NCBI GenBank assembly: GCA_018266735.1
Contig: JAFDZT010000004.1
Coordinates: 1-64,000, forward strand
Reading direction: 5' to 3'
DNA: 64,000 bases
Source: Bacteroidota bacterium
GTDB taxonomy: Bacteria; Bacteroidota; Ignavibacteria; Kapaibacteriales; Kapaibacteriaceae
Below, piece after piece: positions 1 to 7,971 of the stretch (within the stretch, counting starts at the first letter, position 1; every line of letters starts with the position of its first letter). A model generated the notes under the pieces. That model saw only the letters and a program-made list of their open reading frames with translations, was not told the DNA's origin and made no database searches. The position numbers were made by a program, and so were the translations under genes.

Positions 1-39
1 AAGGGCGTCATGCGAACGTATTGGCTGGAGACGAGCTGA
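1..39 (+). CDS. C-terminal end of a class III nucleotide cyclase (partial)
   Basis: The first 13 codons read KGVMRTYWLETS and then TGA. The other cyclases in this window end almost identically (for example KGKGAMRTYWIDRND in the gene ending at 21587), so this is the tail of another class III adenylate/guanylate cyclase whose body lies left of the window. It would place two cyclase genes in tandem on the same strand, about 110 bases apart. Only the tail is visible, so input domains and catalytic residues cannot be judged. Confidence 0.7.
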   Translation, partial: KGVMRTYWLETS

Positions 40-149
40 GTTCGTGGCCCTTATCGCTTGTCCTTCATCCCCGAGGCACGCCTTCTCATTGCATGCTATC
101 TTTGACCACCACCAGTGATCCACAGGCAGACATTCCATTGGAAGCGCAG

Positions 150-1922
150 ATGAGTTCAGCAGAGATCGATCTCGGATCCATCGAGGCCGAGATCGCCGTG
201 GCCGAAGGAGATCCGAATACACTTGATGCCATCGCGACACGGCTGATCCTTGCAGCTCGAGCGAGTCTGGGTCACGACGACATGTCAGCGGCCTTGCACC
301 TCTGCGATCGTGCCCTTCAGATCAGTTCCGCCACGGCGAACGTCAAGGGCATTGCTGTGGCTCGTTCTACGATGGGCATTGCTCTGGCAAGCGCGGGGTC
401 GTTTCCCGAAGCGCTCGAACATATGACCGCTGCGCTCCAAACAGCGCAAGAACTTGGGGAAGATGAGCGCATAGCTGCTGAGTTGCACAACATCGCGCGT
501 TTGTTCGAGCAGACCGGAGATCTGCCTGCAGCACTTGAATACCTCCATCGGGCATTCGAGATCAACGTGCGACGTGGAAATACGGAATGGCAAGCTCACA
601 ATCTCAGCGCTCTGGCCACCGTGCATCAACAGAGCGGCGATGACGGCGCATCCCTTGATCTCTTCAAACGTGCCAGGGAGTTGTACCACCAACGCAACGA
701 TGTGGTCGGCATCACGAAGATGGATCTCAACATCGGCGCGACATTGCTACGCTTAGAGCAATTCGACAAGGCACATGCAGTTCTGGAAGAGGCCCTTCGT
801 ACCGCCGAATCCGCAGGTCTGCACGCCTTGCATCTTCATGCCACCGTTCACCTCGGTGCAATTCATCTTGGAATTGGCAACATCGATGCAGCACAGGCAT
901 GTCTGAACAGTGTGGCCGACGTAGACATTGCTGATCCACAGATGTACCTCCTGAAGTGCGAACTTGATGCCAACATCCGACTTGCCCGCAACGATGTTGA
1001 TGGTGCCTATGACGTGCTCATCACGGCCCTGGAGGAAGCGGTGCAACAGTCACGGACAGCCTTCGTGGCTTCGTTTCACGAACAATGTCGCGAGCTGGCC
1101 AAGCGACGAGGCGACTTCGAAGGATATGTCAGGCACAACGACGAGTTCATGAAGGCCAATGACGTGTTACGTGGACGTCAAACGACGACACGTCTCGTCA
1201 TGCATGCCAAGCAACGCGAGATCGACGATCTCCAACAACATCGGGAACGAGAGCGCGCCATCTTGTTCGCCACACTTCCGAAGCAGGTGGCAGACCGTAT
1301 CATTCGCGGCGAGGATGTGTCCGGCGATGACCACGACAACGCTGCTGTTCTCTTCTGCGACATCGTGGGCTTCACCACGCAAACGGCAGCGCTAGGCTCC
1401 ACCATCGTGACCGCTCTCCTGGGACAACTCTTTGCATCCTTCGATACCTTGTGTGAACGCTATGCCATCACCAAGGTCAAGACCATTGGCGATGCCTACA
1501 TGGCCGTCGCCTTTTCCACGAACGATACAGATGACTCCCCTTCTCGCCGCATCGCCGCCTTTTCCCTTGCCATGCTGGATCACGGCCTCACTTGGCCATC
1601 GGGAGAGCCTTTGCACATCCGCATCGGCATCCACTGCGGTCCGGTCACTGCCGGCGTGATCGGCACGGAACGGTTGCAATACGACGTGTGGGGCGACACC
1701 GTGAACGTGGCCTCGCGCATGGAAAGCTCGGGTGAAAAGGGACGCATTCACGTATCTGCAGCGTTTGCCACTGAACTCGATCTCGAATCGAGGTCCAACG
1801 ATAAAGGCGACGGTAGCGGGTTGCATGAATTCCTCATCGAGGAACGAGGTACGATCGATGTCAAGGGAAAAGGCAGCATGGTCACATGTTGGCTTCGCGA
1901 AGCTGGTCGACCCACAAGCTGA
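150..1922 (+). CDS. TPR-domain class III adenylate cyclase
   Basis: Predicted cytoplasmic enzyme making cAMP from ATP. The first ~340 residues are tetratricopeptide repeats (helix pairs such as ALEHMTAALQTAQELGE and ALEYLHRAFEINVRRGN). A charged helical linker and a C-terminal class III cyclase domain follow. Visible catalytic elements are the metal-binding Asp in VLFCDIVGFTT and in KTIGDAYMAV, the Lys/Asp purine-selecting pair (VKTIGD and QYDVWGD, the ATP-type combination), and the Asn/Arg transition-state residues in NVASRMES. ATG at 150 was chosen because GGAAG lies just upstream; ATG 93 and TTG 21 are alternatives, the latter overlapping the preceding stop. There is no signal peptide or membrane segment. 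The architecture matches the gene at 19689-21587, so the two are probably paralogues. The activating signal is unknown; TPRs suggest a protein partner. Confidence 0.88.
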   Translation: MSSAEIDLGSIEAEIAVAEGDPNTLDAIATRLILAARASLGHDDMSAALHLCDRALQISSATANVKGIAVARSTMGIALASAGSFPEALEHMTAALQTAQELGEDERIAAELHNIARLFEQTGDLPAALEYLHRAFEINVRRGNTEWQAHNLSALATVHQQSGDDGASLDLFKRARELYHQRNDVVGITKMDLNIGATLLRLEQFDKAHAVLEEALRTAESAGLHALHLHATVHLGAIHLGIGNIDAAQACLNSVADVDIADPQMYLLKCELDANIRLARNDVDGAYDVLITALEEAVQQSRTAFVASFHEQCRELAKRRGDFEGYVRHNDEFMKANDVLRGRQTTTRLVMHAKQREIDDLQQHRERERAILFATLPKQVADRIIRGEDVSGDDHDNAAVLFCDIVGFTTQTAALGSTIVTALLGQLFASFDTLCERYAITKVKTIGDAYMAVAFSTNDTDDSPSRRIAAFSLAMLDHGLTWPSGEPLHIRIGIHCGPVTAGVIGTERLQYDVWGDTVNVASRMESSGEKGRIHVSAAFATELDLESRSNDKGDGSGLHEFLIEERGTIDVKGKGSMVTCWLREAGRPTS

Positions 1923-2063
1923 AGAACCGAACGAGGTCGAAGCGAGATCACCCCGAATTGGGGACGCACTATCTCGGTACCCATCCATTGTGCGACGTTT
2001 GCGTGTGCTTGCATCGCATGACACACCTCGTTCAATGTTGTCAACGCGACGTACGATCCACCA

Positions 2064-2221
2064 AACAAAACACCAACGTGTACGGGCAACAAGCCAAACG
2101 GCATGTTCAAGGCTCTACCCACTGAGCTACACAACGACGGAGGCCGTCGTTATGACTGGAGTTGAACCAGCGACAATTGAATCCGAAGGAATCCGCTTGT
2201 ACGGCACCGCACACGTTGATG
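2064..2221 (-). ncRNA. yrlA: Bacterial Y RNA (YrlA type) with a complete tRNA-like domain
   Basis: Read on the minus strand, the ends pair in a 15-bp stem (2207-2221 with 2071-2085, two G-U pairs), followed by UUUUGUUU. An asymmetric internal loop and a 6-bp helix (2195-2200/2089-2094) come next; this is where Ro binding is expected. The inner part, 2106-2181, is a permuted tRNA: a 5-bp anticodon-stem equivalent (UUCAA/UUGAA), 5-nt variable loop UUGUC, T arm GCUGG-UUCAACU-CCAGU, 7-bp acceptor helix CAUAACG/CGUUGUG extended by 4 bp and closed by a CCU loop, then UA and D arm GCUC-AGUGGGUA-GAGC. Residues equivalent to U8, A14, G15, G18, G19, C48, U54, U55, C56 and A58 are all present. The RNA begins about 20 nt after the rsr stop, as expected for a Ro-associated RNA that is co-transcribed or independently initiated. 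YrlA RNAs are known tRNA mimics bound by bacterial Ro proteins. The exact ends are inferred. Confidence 0.87.
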
Positions 2222-2239
2222 ACAAAGAACGTTGATCAC

Positions 2240-3817
2240 CTACACGTCGATCCGATCGATGGCATCGATCGCCGTGCATCCATTTTCGATCGCAGCCAGG
2301 ATCTCGAAGATGCGCTCATTCCAACCGGCAATGAGATACACATCATTCTGCATGAGCGACAGTGGCGACTGACCAAGACCGGCAAGGTCGAAGAGATACA
2401 GGCGAGCGCCCGGCGCGATCGTTCGCTTGTATTCGGTCCACAGCTCTTGCAGGCGACCCCCATCTCCATTGCTGTTCCACAGCTGACAATCCGTGAAGAT
2501 CATCACCTTGTCCATTTCCACATTGCGTTGGATCAGGTCGAGGATGACGAGATAGCCGTTCGTTGCATATCCCACTTCACCTTCACGTTTGTAGAAGGTC
2601 TGGACGTTTGCCAGGATCGACGTTGCCGGTACATGAATGGTCTTCCATGTATCACCGAACATGCCCACTTCCGAGCAAGCGCACTTCGACCGAAGCAGCA
2701 TGCCTAGCATGAGGCCGATATCGTAGTACATCACAGTTGACCGAGCGGAGATCGGCATCTGCATCGACCCCGATACGTCACATGCGATCAACACGCGCGT
2801 TTCAGCGCCAAATCCGGTGATGTTGGACACGGAAGCCGTCACGGCCCGCTCGAGGGCATCAAGAACAAGACCAACATGACCGTTCCTGACATCTCCCCAT
2901 TTCAAGAGCCTCTGGAGCAATGTCCGCCCCGTGTCGAGCGACGTCTCCTGCAGCAACTGACGATACGCCGACAGGAATCTCAACGGGAACTGCTTCGAGC
3001 GCGCCACACTCTCCGAATCCGACAGCTTGGCACAAACCATTGCGATGTGCGACGATGAGACGTTGGCCGCCAGAATGTTTCGCAGATTCCGGAGCATTGC
3101 CATGTAGCCAAGACCGCCACTCTCGATCAACGATTCCCACGTGGCCGTGATGGCAGCTGTCCGCTCCGCTTCGTTGGCAAACGACCGCTGTCCAACCGCA
3201 CTGAGCTCCGTCTCCCAGGTATACGGTGTCTCCAGTGTTCCATTCACGATCGCGTCGAAGATGACCTGCTGAGCTTCATCCTTTGCCTTCGGGTGGACGA
3301 GGAAAAGCGCATCTCGCAACGAGACCGACGTCTTCCGATCGTACTTGGCGAATTGATAGGCATCGAACCGATTGAACGATGCCGCAAGACCTTTCTGTAC
3401 TTGCTTCGACAACTGACCGAGCTTCTTCACATCTGTACGGTCATTGACAATGGCATAACAGGCGAGTAACTCCGTGATCTCGTCCGCACGAAGGACTATG
3501 CGCTCGATCGTCTTCGAGACCAATGCCGTCCCCGTTGCCTTCTGCGCCAACAGGCATGCCAAATAGACCGGCACAGAGCGCAGATGCATCTTCGTTCGTG
3601 CATAGATGGCCAGCTTCGCAACGAAGACCGGATCACACGCTGCAACGAGTTCGCGAAGACGGACCATTCGGTCCGATCCCGACTCATAGAACGTATCGCT
3701 CAGCGTCGACGTCACAACGGCCGTGTACAGCTCAAGCTCCGGGCGCATGGCATAGGCGACCTCACCCTCGTAGTTCGTCAGGGTCGCTTGCTTCCGCTTG
3801 ATGATGTTGAATCTCAT
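2240..3817 (-). CDS. rsr: Ro60/TROVE-domain RNA-binding protein Rsr
   Basis: Bacterial orthologue of Ro60, a ring of helical repeats that binds Y RNAs and the 3' ends of misfolded RNAs and acts in RNA surveillance with exoribonucleases. The 525 residues have the family start (TNYEGEVAYAMRPELELYTAVV), a helical TROVE region to about residue 340 and a C-terminal von Willebrand A-like domain. The metal-ion-dependent adhesion site DVSGSM lies near residue 350, with a later acidic strand VMIFTDCQLW. Length is normal for the family. ATG 3817 has a strong ribosome binding site (GGAGGA, 5 nt spacing). The Y RNA gene lies directly downstream on the same strand. A 19-bp palindrome identical to one in the rtcB/WYL gap lies 49-67 bases upstream, implying shared regulation. 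Confidence 0.95.
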   Translation of the reverse strand: MRFNIIKRKQATLTNYEGEVAYAMRPELELYTAVVTSTLSDTFYESGSDRMVRLRELVAACDPVFVAKLAIYARTKMHLRSVPVYLACLLAQKATGTALVSKTIERIVLRADEITELLACYAIVNDRTDVKKLGQLSKQVQKGLAASFNRFDAYQFAKYDRKTSVSLRDALFLVHPKAKDEAQQVIFDAIVNGTLETPYTWETELSAVGQRSFANEAERTAAITATWESLIESGGLGYMAMLRNLRNILAANVSSSHIAMVCAKLSDSESVARSKQFPLRFLSAYRQLLQETSLDTGRTLLQRLLKWGDVRNGHVGLVLDALERAVTASVSNITGFGAETRVLIACDVSGSMQMPISARSTVMYYDIGLMLGMLLRSKCACSEVGMFGDTWKTIHVPATSILANVQTFYKREGEVGYATNGYLVILDLIQRNVEMDKVMIFTDCQLWNSNGDGGRLQELWTEYKRTIAPGARLYLFDLAGLGQSPLSLMQNDVYLIAGWNERIFEILAAIENGCTAIDAIDRIDV

Positions 3818-3865
3818 GATGTCCTCCGTGTTGTCCTTTTGTCTGGTACAAACTTCGGAGGCGTG

Positions 3866-3884
3866 TGCGCAGTCTTTCTGCGCA
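3866..3884. promoter_or_regulatory. Palindromic operator in front of rsr (shared with rtcB/WYL gap)
   Basis: TGCGCAG-TCTTT-CTGCGCA, a perfect 7-bp inverted repeat with a 5-bp spacer. The same 19 bases occur at 6696-6714. The site lies between rsr (minus) and the divergent interrupted gene starting at 3893, so it could affect both. The WYL protein at 6742 is the obvious candidate ligand; that assignment is inference. Confidence 0.75.
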
Positions 3885-3892
3885 GGTGAACT

Positions 3893-4885
3893 ATGTTTGC
3901 AGAATATTCTGGAGATATTCTGAAACGACCACTGCCGTTCTTGCTTTTCATGGTGCTTGCCCTACGATGTGTCGGGCAGACACCAACGCCAGCGATCATT
4001 GCTGCTTCGATGGACTCTGTGAAACATCACAGCAAACTTGATGACATCCATACGGCGGCTGAGATCGAAGCGCTGTTGACCTCCATCCATCGCGACTACG
4101 ATGATTTCAGAGTGAACGCATCCTTAGTGTTCAAAGAGAGAAAATGGGACACGACCGACAACGAATGCCAACGGGTTGCAGACTCGCTCCATGTACAGGC
4201 GTAGACAAAGTGCGACGTTGATGGCAATGGATACACCGATCTACTCGTTGTAGGTACATGGTATGACCCTTCTATTCTCTGTCTGATGGACAGTGGCAAC
4301 GCGAGGATCACCGTCAAACACATCACGAGGCGATCATTCCAAGAGATCACGTTTCCGGTCGTATCGCAGGTCAATGGCAAGCCTGCAATACTCTACTACG
4401 CACGTGAGGAGCGCAAGTGGATCGATGACGGGGTGAAACGGAAGTGGCTTGTAGACACCCTCGTCTACATGTTCGGAGATTTTGTCGAGTACAACAAGGC
4501 TCCGGCACATCACGCCATTGGATCGATCTCGTATCGTACGGGACATTGTTTCGGAAAGTGTCCTGTCTTCGATCTCAAGATCAAGTCCGACCGTTCGGCA
4601 ATACTTGAAGCTCGCGAGTTCAATGATAGAGAGGGGGTCTTTACAGCGACGATCGATCCATCTCACTTCGATCAGCTCGTTGAGATCTTGAACTACATCG
4701 ATGTCGCTACACTTGACAGTTCCTATAGTGTCCCATGGACAGACGCCCAATCATGTGTGTTGACCGTCACCTTCGAAGATGGACGTACGATAAAGATCCG
4801 GGACTACGGCTTGCTCGGCACCTACGGTCTACAACGCACATATCGGCTCTTGTTCGACCTTCGGACAAACCAAGTTTGGAAATGA
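3893..4885 (+). pseudogene. Secreted DUF6438-like protein interrupted by an in-frame amber codon
   Basis: Two open segments (3893-4204 and 4286-4885) lie in the same frame and are separated only by TAG at 4202-4204. Reading through it gives continuous, sensible protein: VADSLHVQA-stop-TKCDVDGNGYTDLLVVGTW, the latter resembling a calcium-loop/FG-GAP repeat. The N-terminus has a hydrophobic export signal (PLPFLLFMVLALRCVGQ). The C-terminal ~120 residues (GHCFGKCPVFDLKIKSD onward) resemble the DUF6438 family, whose function is unknown. The start lies 9 bases from the palindromic operator, divergent from rsr, so it may once have belonged to the same regulon. A recent nonsense mutation is the simplest reading; readthrough or a sequencing error is possible. 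A separate downstream start at 4286 has no signal peptide and looks unlikely. Confidence 0.6.
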
Positions 4886-4892
4886 CAGGAGT

Positions 4893-5306
4893 TCACTCCT
4901 CGTTCCGTTTCTCACCGTTCAGAATGACAGGAACTTTTCCGATCCTCCATGCCGCCTTTGCCACCAACAACCATCCCATGATGAAGGCAATTCCACCAAA
5001 TGGTGTGATCATGCCCAAGGCACGCACGCCGGTGAGTGCGAATGCATAGAGCGATCCGCTGAACAGGACGATGCCTGATCCAAAAGCGATCGCTGCCATC
5101 TGCACGGTACGTGAAGGTCGGGAAAGGGCAAGGAGGCCGACGCCGAACAAGGCCAGTGTATGCGAGAGGTGGTAGGAGGCGGCCTTGGTATAGATGTCCA
5201 TCGACGCAATGTCCAGCACATCGCGAAGTGCATGCGCGCCCATGGCACCAAGTGCTACGGCCAATGCGCCGGAGATACCGGCTGCAAGAAGAATTATACG
5301 TGCCAT
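4893..5306 (-). CDS. DUF423 family small membrane protein
   Basis: A 137-residue integral membrane protein with four predicted helices. It has the family hallmark near the N-terminus (SGALAVALGAMGAHALRD) followed by YHLSHTLALFGVGLLAL and a glycine-rich last pair of helices (MITPFGGIAFIMGWLLVAKAAW). DUF423/YgdD proteins are widespread inner-membrane proteins without an established biochemical role. It lies 142 bases downstream of rtcB on the same strand and could share its transcript. It converges on the interrupted gene, whose stop lies 8 bases away. ATG 5306 gives the standard family length. Confidence 0.85.
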   Translation of the reverse strand: MARIILLAAGISGALAVALGAMGAHALRDVLDIASMDIYTKAASYHLSHTLALFGVGLLALSRPSRTVQMAAIAFGSGIVLFSGSLYAFALTGVRALGMITPFGGIAFIMGWLLVAKAAWRIGKVPVILNGEKRNEE

Positions 5307-5448
5307 GGACGAAACTACGAACGATCACAACAACGGCAGGGAGCGATGATCGCGTCGGCGTAAAGGATCGAGATCCCTTCTTTGACTGAGAAGAACTCCG
5401 ACGCTACGGCATCCCTACCGTGTGTTCACGTTTCAATGTACTTCGAGG

Positions 5449-6633
5449 TCAATCCTCCGGTCGTTCCTTGGCACTGGCCATGCGCACGATCCTTGGTTGG
5501 AATGTGGCGACCACGTCCACAAGCGCTTCCTGCGCTGCCATCACGTCGTGAATGTTCTTGTAGACCATCGGCGCTTCATCGACATCGGAACCGATGAGCG
5601 TCACGTCGTGATCCCGTAGCATCTGCTTCCACGCATGTCGGTCCACGGTGCGATGCGCCACTCCCCGACTCATGCGTCTGCCTGCTCCGTGTGAGGCGGA
5701 ATGGAGGGAGGGGGCATGGCCCTTGCCGCGCACCACGAAACCCGGTGTGCTCATGCTGCCCGGAATGATGCCCATCACTCCTTCGCCGGCCGGCGTTGCA
5801 CCCTTACGGTGCACCATCACTTCTGTCCCGTCGGCCAAGTGCTCCAACCATGCAAAGTTGTGGTGGTTCTCCACGATGAGGCGAGGCTCGAGCTGCATCG
5901 CATGCGAGATCTTGCCATGGATCTCGTGGTGGTTGGCCTTCGCATACTCACCTGCAAGATTCATGGCGACCCAATACTCCTGTCCCGCTTCCGAATGCAT
6001 GTCCAACCATGCCAAGTGCTTTGCTTCTTCAGGAAGACCGGAGTTCTGCATGGCGATCTTTGAATACATCGAAGCGAGATTACCTCCGAAACCGCGCGAA
6101 CCGGAGTGCGTGAGCAAGGCAACATACTTGCCCTCGGGGAGCGATTCATGTTCATCCGACTCGACCGAGAGGATGCCCCATTCGGCGAAGTGATTCCCCG
6201 TGCCGGACGTGCCAAGCTGATGATAGGCCCGATCCTTCAGGTCGCGGATGGCCTTGGTAGCGCCCCACTCCGGTCGGTCAAAGAGTGACGTGTCGTGATG
6301 CTCCTTCGTTGTGGACCCCAATCCGAAGTGCGTATGCTTGAGAAGCATGGCATGAAGTTCCCGTCGGTGCTCATCGAATCGTTCAGCCGGAATATCGTAC
6401 ACACTCAAACACATACGACAGGCAATGTCCACTCCCACAGCATATGGGATGATCGTATCAGCGCGTGTTGCCAAGACCCCGCCGATCGGAAGTCCGTATC
6501 CAACGTGGGCATCCGGCATCAGCGCGCCGGCGACGGCGATCGGGAGCTGCATGGCCGTGTTCATCTGGTCGAGCGCTCCCTGTTCGATGTGCTCGCGTCC
6601 GTAGATCGGATAGGTTGACATGTGTTGTTCCAT
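5449..6633 (-). CDS. rtcB: RtcB-family RNA ligase
   Basis: GTP- and Mn2+-dependent RNA ligase that joins 2',3'-cyclic phosphate or 3'-phosphate ends to 5'-OH ends, used in RNA repair. Visible motifs are MPDAHVGYGLPIGGV, the metal-binding VGVDIACRMC (Asp and Cys), LLTHSGSRGFGG, the NHHNFAWLEH loop, HRKGATPAGEG and the guanylate-accepting histidine motif SASHGAGRRMSRG. At about 394 residues it belongs to the shorter RtcB class. The start is uncertain: 6633 fits the family best, 6621 and 6666 are alternatives, and no clear ribosome binding site decides. The palindromic operator lies upstream, between rtcB and the divergent WYL regulator. No RtcA cyclase or RtcR activator is present in the window. 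Confidence 0.92.
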   Translation of the reverse strand: MEQHMSTYPIYGREHIEQGALDQMNTAMQLPIAVAGALMPDAHVGYGLPIGGVLATRADTIIPYAVGVDIACRMCLSVYDIPAERFDEHRRELHAMLLKHTHFGLGSTTKEHHDTSLFDRPEWGATKAIRDLKDRAYHQLGTSGTGNHFAEWGILSVESDEHESLPEGKYVALLTHSGSRGFGGNLASMYSKIAMQNSGLPEEAKHLAWLDMHSEAGQEYWVAMNLAGEYAKANHHEIHGKISHAMQLEPRLIVENHHNFAWLEHLADGTEVMVHRKGATPAGEGVMGIIPGSMSTPGFVVRGKGHAPSLHSASHGAGRRMSRGVAHRTVDRHAWKQMLRDHDVTLIGSDVDEAPMVYKNIHDVMAAQEALVDVVATFQPRIVRMASAKERPED

Positions 6634-6693
6634 TGTTCTGCGTTGTATCGTTCGTTCAGTGTTCATGATCGTCGAATGCAAATTTCAGGGTAT

Positions 6694-6716
6694 ACTGCGC
6701 AGTCTTTCTGCGCAGT
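6694..6716. promoter_or_regulatory. Palindromic operator in the rtcB/WYL intergenic region
   Basis: A 9-bp inverted repeat (ACTGCGCAG) around the spacer TCTTT. The inner 19 bases (6696-6714) are identical to the site in front of rsr. It lies between rtcB (minus) and the WYL gene (plus), so one bound regulator could control both and itself. A TATACT element (6691-6696) overlaps its left edge. An A-tract of about ten bases follows just before the WYL start. Confidence 0.78.
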
Positions 6717-6741
6717 AAAAAAAAAAACGTGAAGAGCGACC

Positions 6742-7785
6742 ATGCCGATCAATCGCAATGCCCTGATCCGATACCGCACCATTGACGGATGCCTTCGGAA
6801 TCGACGCCGACGGTGGACGTTGGAGGATCTCATCGATGCCTGTTCCGATGCACTCTACGAATACGAAGGCATCGACAAAGGTGTGAGCAGACGTACGGTT
6901 CAGGCGGACCTGGAGGTGATGCGAAGCGGAAAGCTCGGCTACGAGGCACCGATCGTCGTCATAGAGAAGCGCTACTACACGTATGCGGAGGCGGACTTCT
7001 CGATCTCGAACATCCCGCTCGATGCGCAAGACCTGAACGTGTTGGCAGAGGCCTCGGCATTGTTGCAACAGTTCAAGGGTCTTCCCCACTCTGCCGATCT
7101 CACCGAGATGGTCCTGAAGCTCGAGGACAAGATCTATGCAGGAAGATCGCAAGCGCGACCGGTGGTCGAGTTTGAGCGAAACGACCTGCTGAAAGGATTG
7201 CAGTGGATCGATGTGCTTCGCCGAGCCGCCGTCGATCAGCGCTCGGTGTCGGTCACCTATCGGTCATTCCGCGCGCGCTACGCATCGACGTTCCTGTTCA
7301 GCACGTACCTATTGAAAGAGTATCGCAACCGATGGTTCGCCATCGGCGTTGACCATCGGCGCCGTACACAGTTGGTGATCCTGGCGATCGATCGGATCGA
7401 GGACATTGCGGATGTGTCTGACATCGACGATGACTATACACCGAACACGCTCGCGGATCTTGCCACGTATTTCGAACATGTGATCGGCGTAACGCGAGAT
7501 CAGAAGAGCACTCCGCGCAAGATCGTCTTTCGCGTCAGCACGAGTGATGCACCCTACATTGCTACGAAGCCACTTCATCCCAGTCAGCACCTTGAACGAA
7601 CCGAACCAAATGGTCACGTGTTCTCGATCAACGTGATCCCGAACTTCGAGCTCGAACGTGAACTTCTTGGATTCGGTGCCGCCCTCGAGGTCTTGCATCC
7701 TCCGGGACTTCGTGCGCGGATCGCCACCATTCACCGACAGGCCGGGCAACTGTATGACGCACCTTCATCGAGCACCACCACCTGA
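6742..7785 (+). CDS. WYL-domain transcriptional regulator
   Basis: A 347-residue regulator. The N-terminal ~90 residues form a winged helix-turn-helix (TLEDLIDACSDAL, then GVSRRTVQADLEVMR). A linker, a central WYL (Sm-like) domain around residues 160-230 (VSVTYRSFRARYASTF, then YRNRWFAIGVDHRRR) and a C-terminal WCX-type domain (KIVFRVSTSDAPYIATK) follow. WYL domains are thought to sense nucleic-acid or nucleotide ligands and often regulate defence or RNA/DNA-damage genes. It is transcribed divergently from rtcB across the palindromic operator that also precedes rsr, so the likely role is control of this RNA-repair regulon. The start ATG follows GTGAAGAGCGACC. The ligand is unknown. Confidence 0.9.
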   Translation: MPINRNALIRYRTIDGCLRNRRRRWTLEDLIDACSDALYEYEGIDKGVSRRTVQADLEVMRSGKLGYEAPIVVIEKRYYTYAEADFSISNIPLDAQDLNVLAEASALLQQFKGLPHSADLTEMVLKLEDKIYAGRSQARPVVEFERNDLLKGLQWIDVLRRAAVDQRSVSVTYRSFRARYASTFLFSTYLLKEYRNRWFAIGVDHRRRTQLVILAIDRIEDIADVSDIDDDYTPNTLADLATYFEHVIGVTRDQKSTPRKIVFRVSTSDAPYIATKPLHPSQHLERTEPNGHVFSINVIPNFELERELLGFGAALEVLHPPGLRARIATIHRQAGQLYDAPSSSTTT

Positions 7786-7791
7786 TCGCCA

Positions 7792-7971
7792 TCACGTGCG
7801 CTGAAGGAACCGTGCCACCTTCGACTCGAGAAGCTCCGCGCTGAGCGGAATGGTCGCATCGTTCAGGAGTCCGGCTGAATCCGTTTCGACGCCGGGCCAC
7901 GATGCGAACACCCGCTCTGCCGTTGGGCTTCGCAGCTTGTTCTGGCTGCAGATGAACAGTGCGCGGATCAC
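7792..7971 (-). pseudogene. Internally deleted low-molecular-weight tyrosine phosphatase-like gene
   Basis: Starts at GTG 7971, overlapping the stop of the preceding gene (GTGA), so translation is probably coupled. The 59 residues begin with a clear phosphatase P-loop, ALFICSQNKLRSPTAERVF (CX5R), followed by SAGLLNDATIPLSAELL. Full-length relatives have ~105 residues with a helix reading roughly EWADLIFVME after LSAE. Here the sequence jumps directly to ESKVARFLQRT, which resembles the family C-terminus. This fits an in-frame deletion of ~45 central residues, leaving the catalytic loop but no core fold. It is therefore likely non-functional. Confidence 0.6.

Noticed and set aside
1951-1963. 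CCCC-GAATT-GGGG hairpin as a terminator for the TPR-cyclase gene
   Set aside because: Only four base pairs and no U-run follows; too weak to call.
2106-2181. An ordinary tRNA gene on the minus strand
   Set aside because: The D and T arms are perfect, but their order is swapped, the acceptor helix is closed by a loop and no anticodon loop exists. It is the folded domain of the Y RNA.
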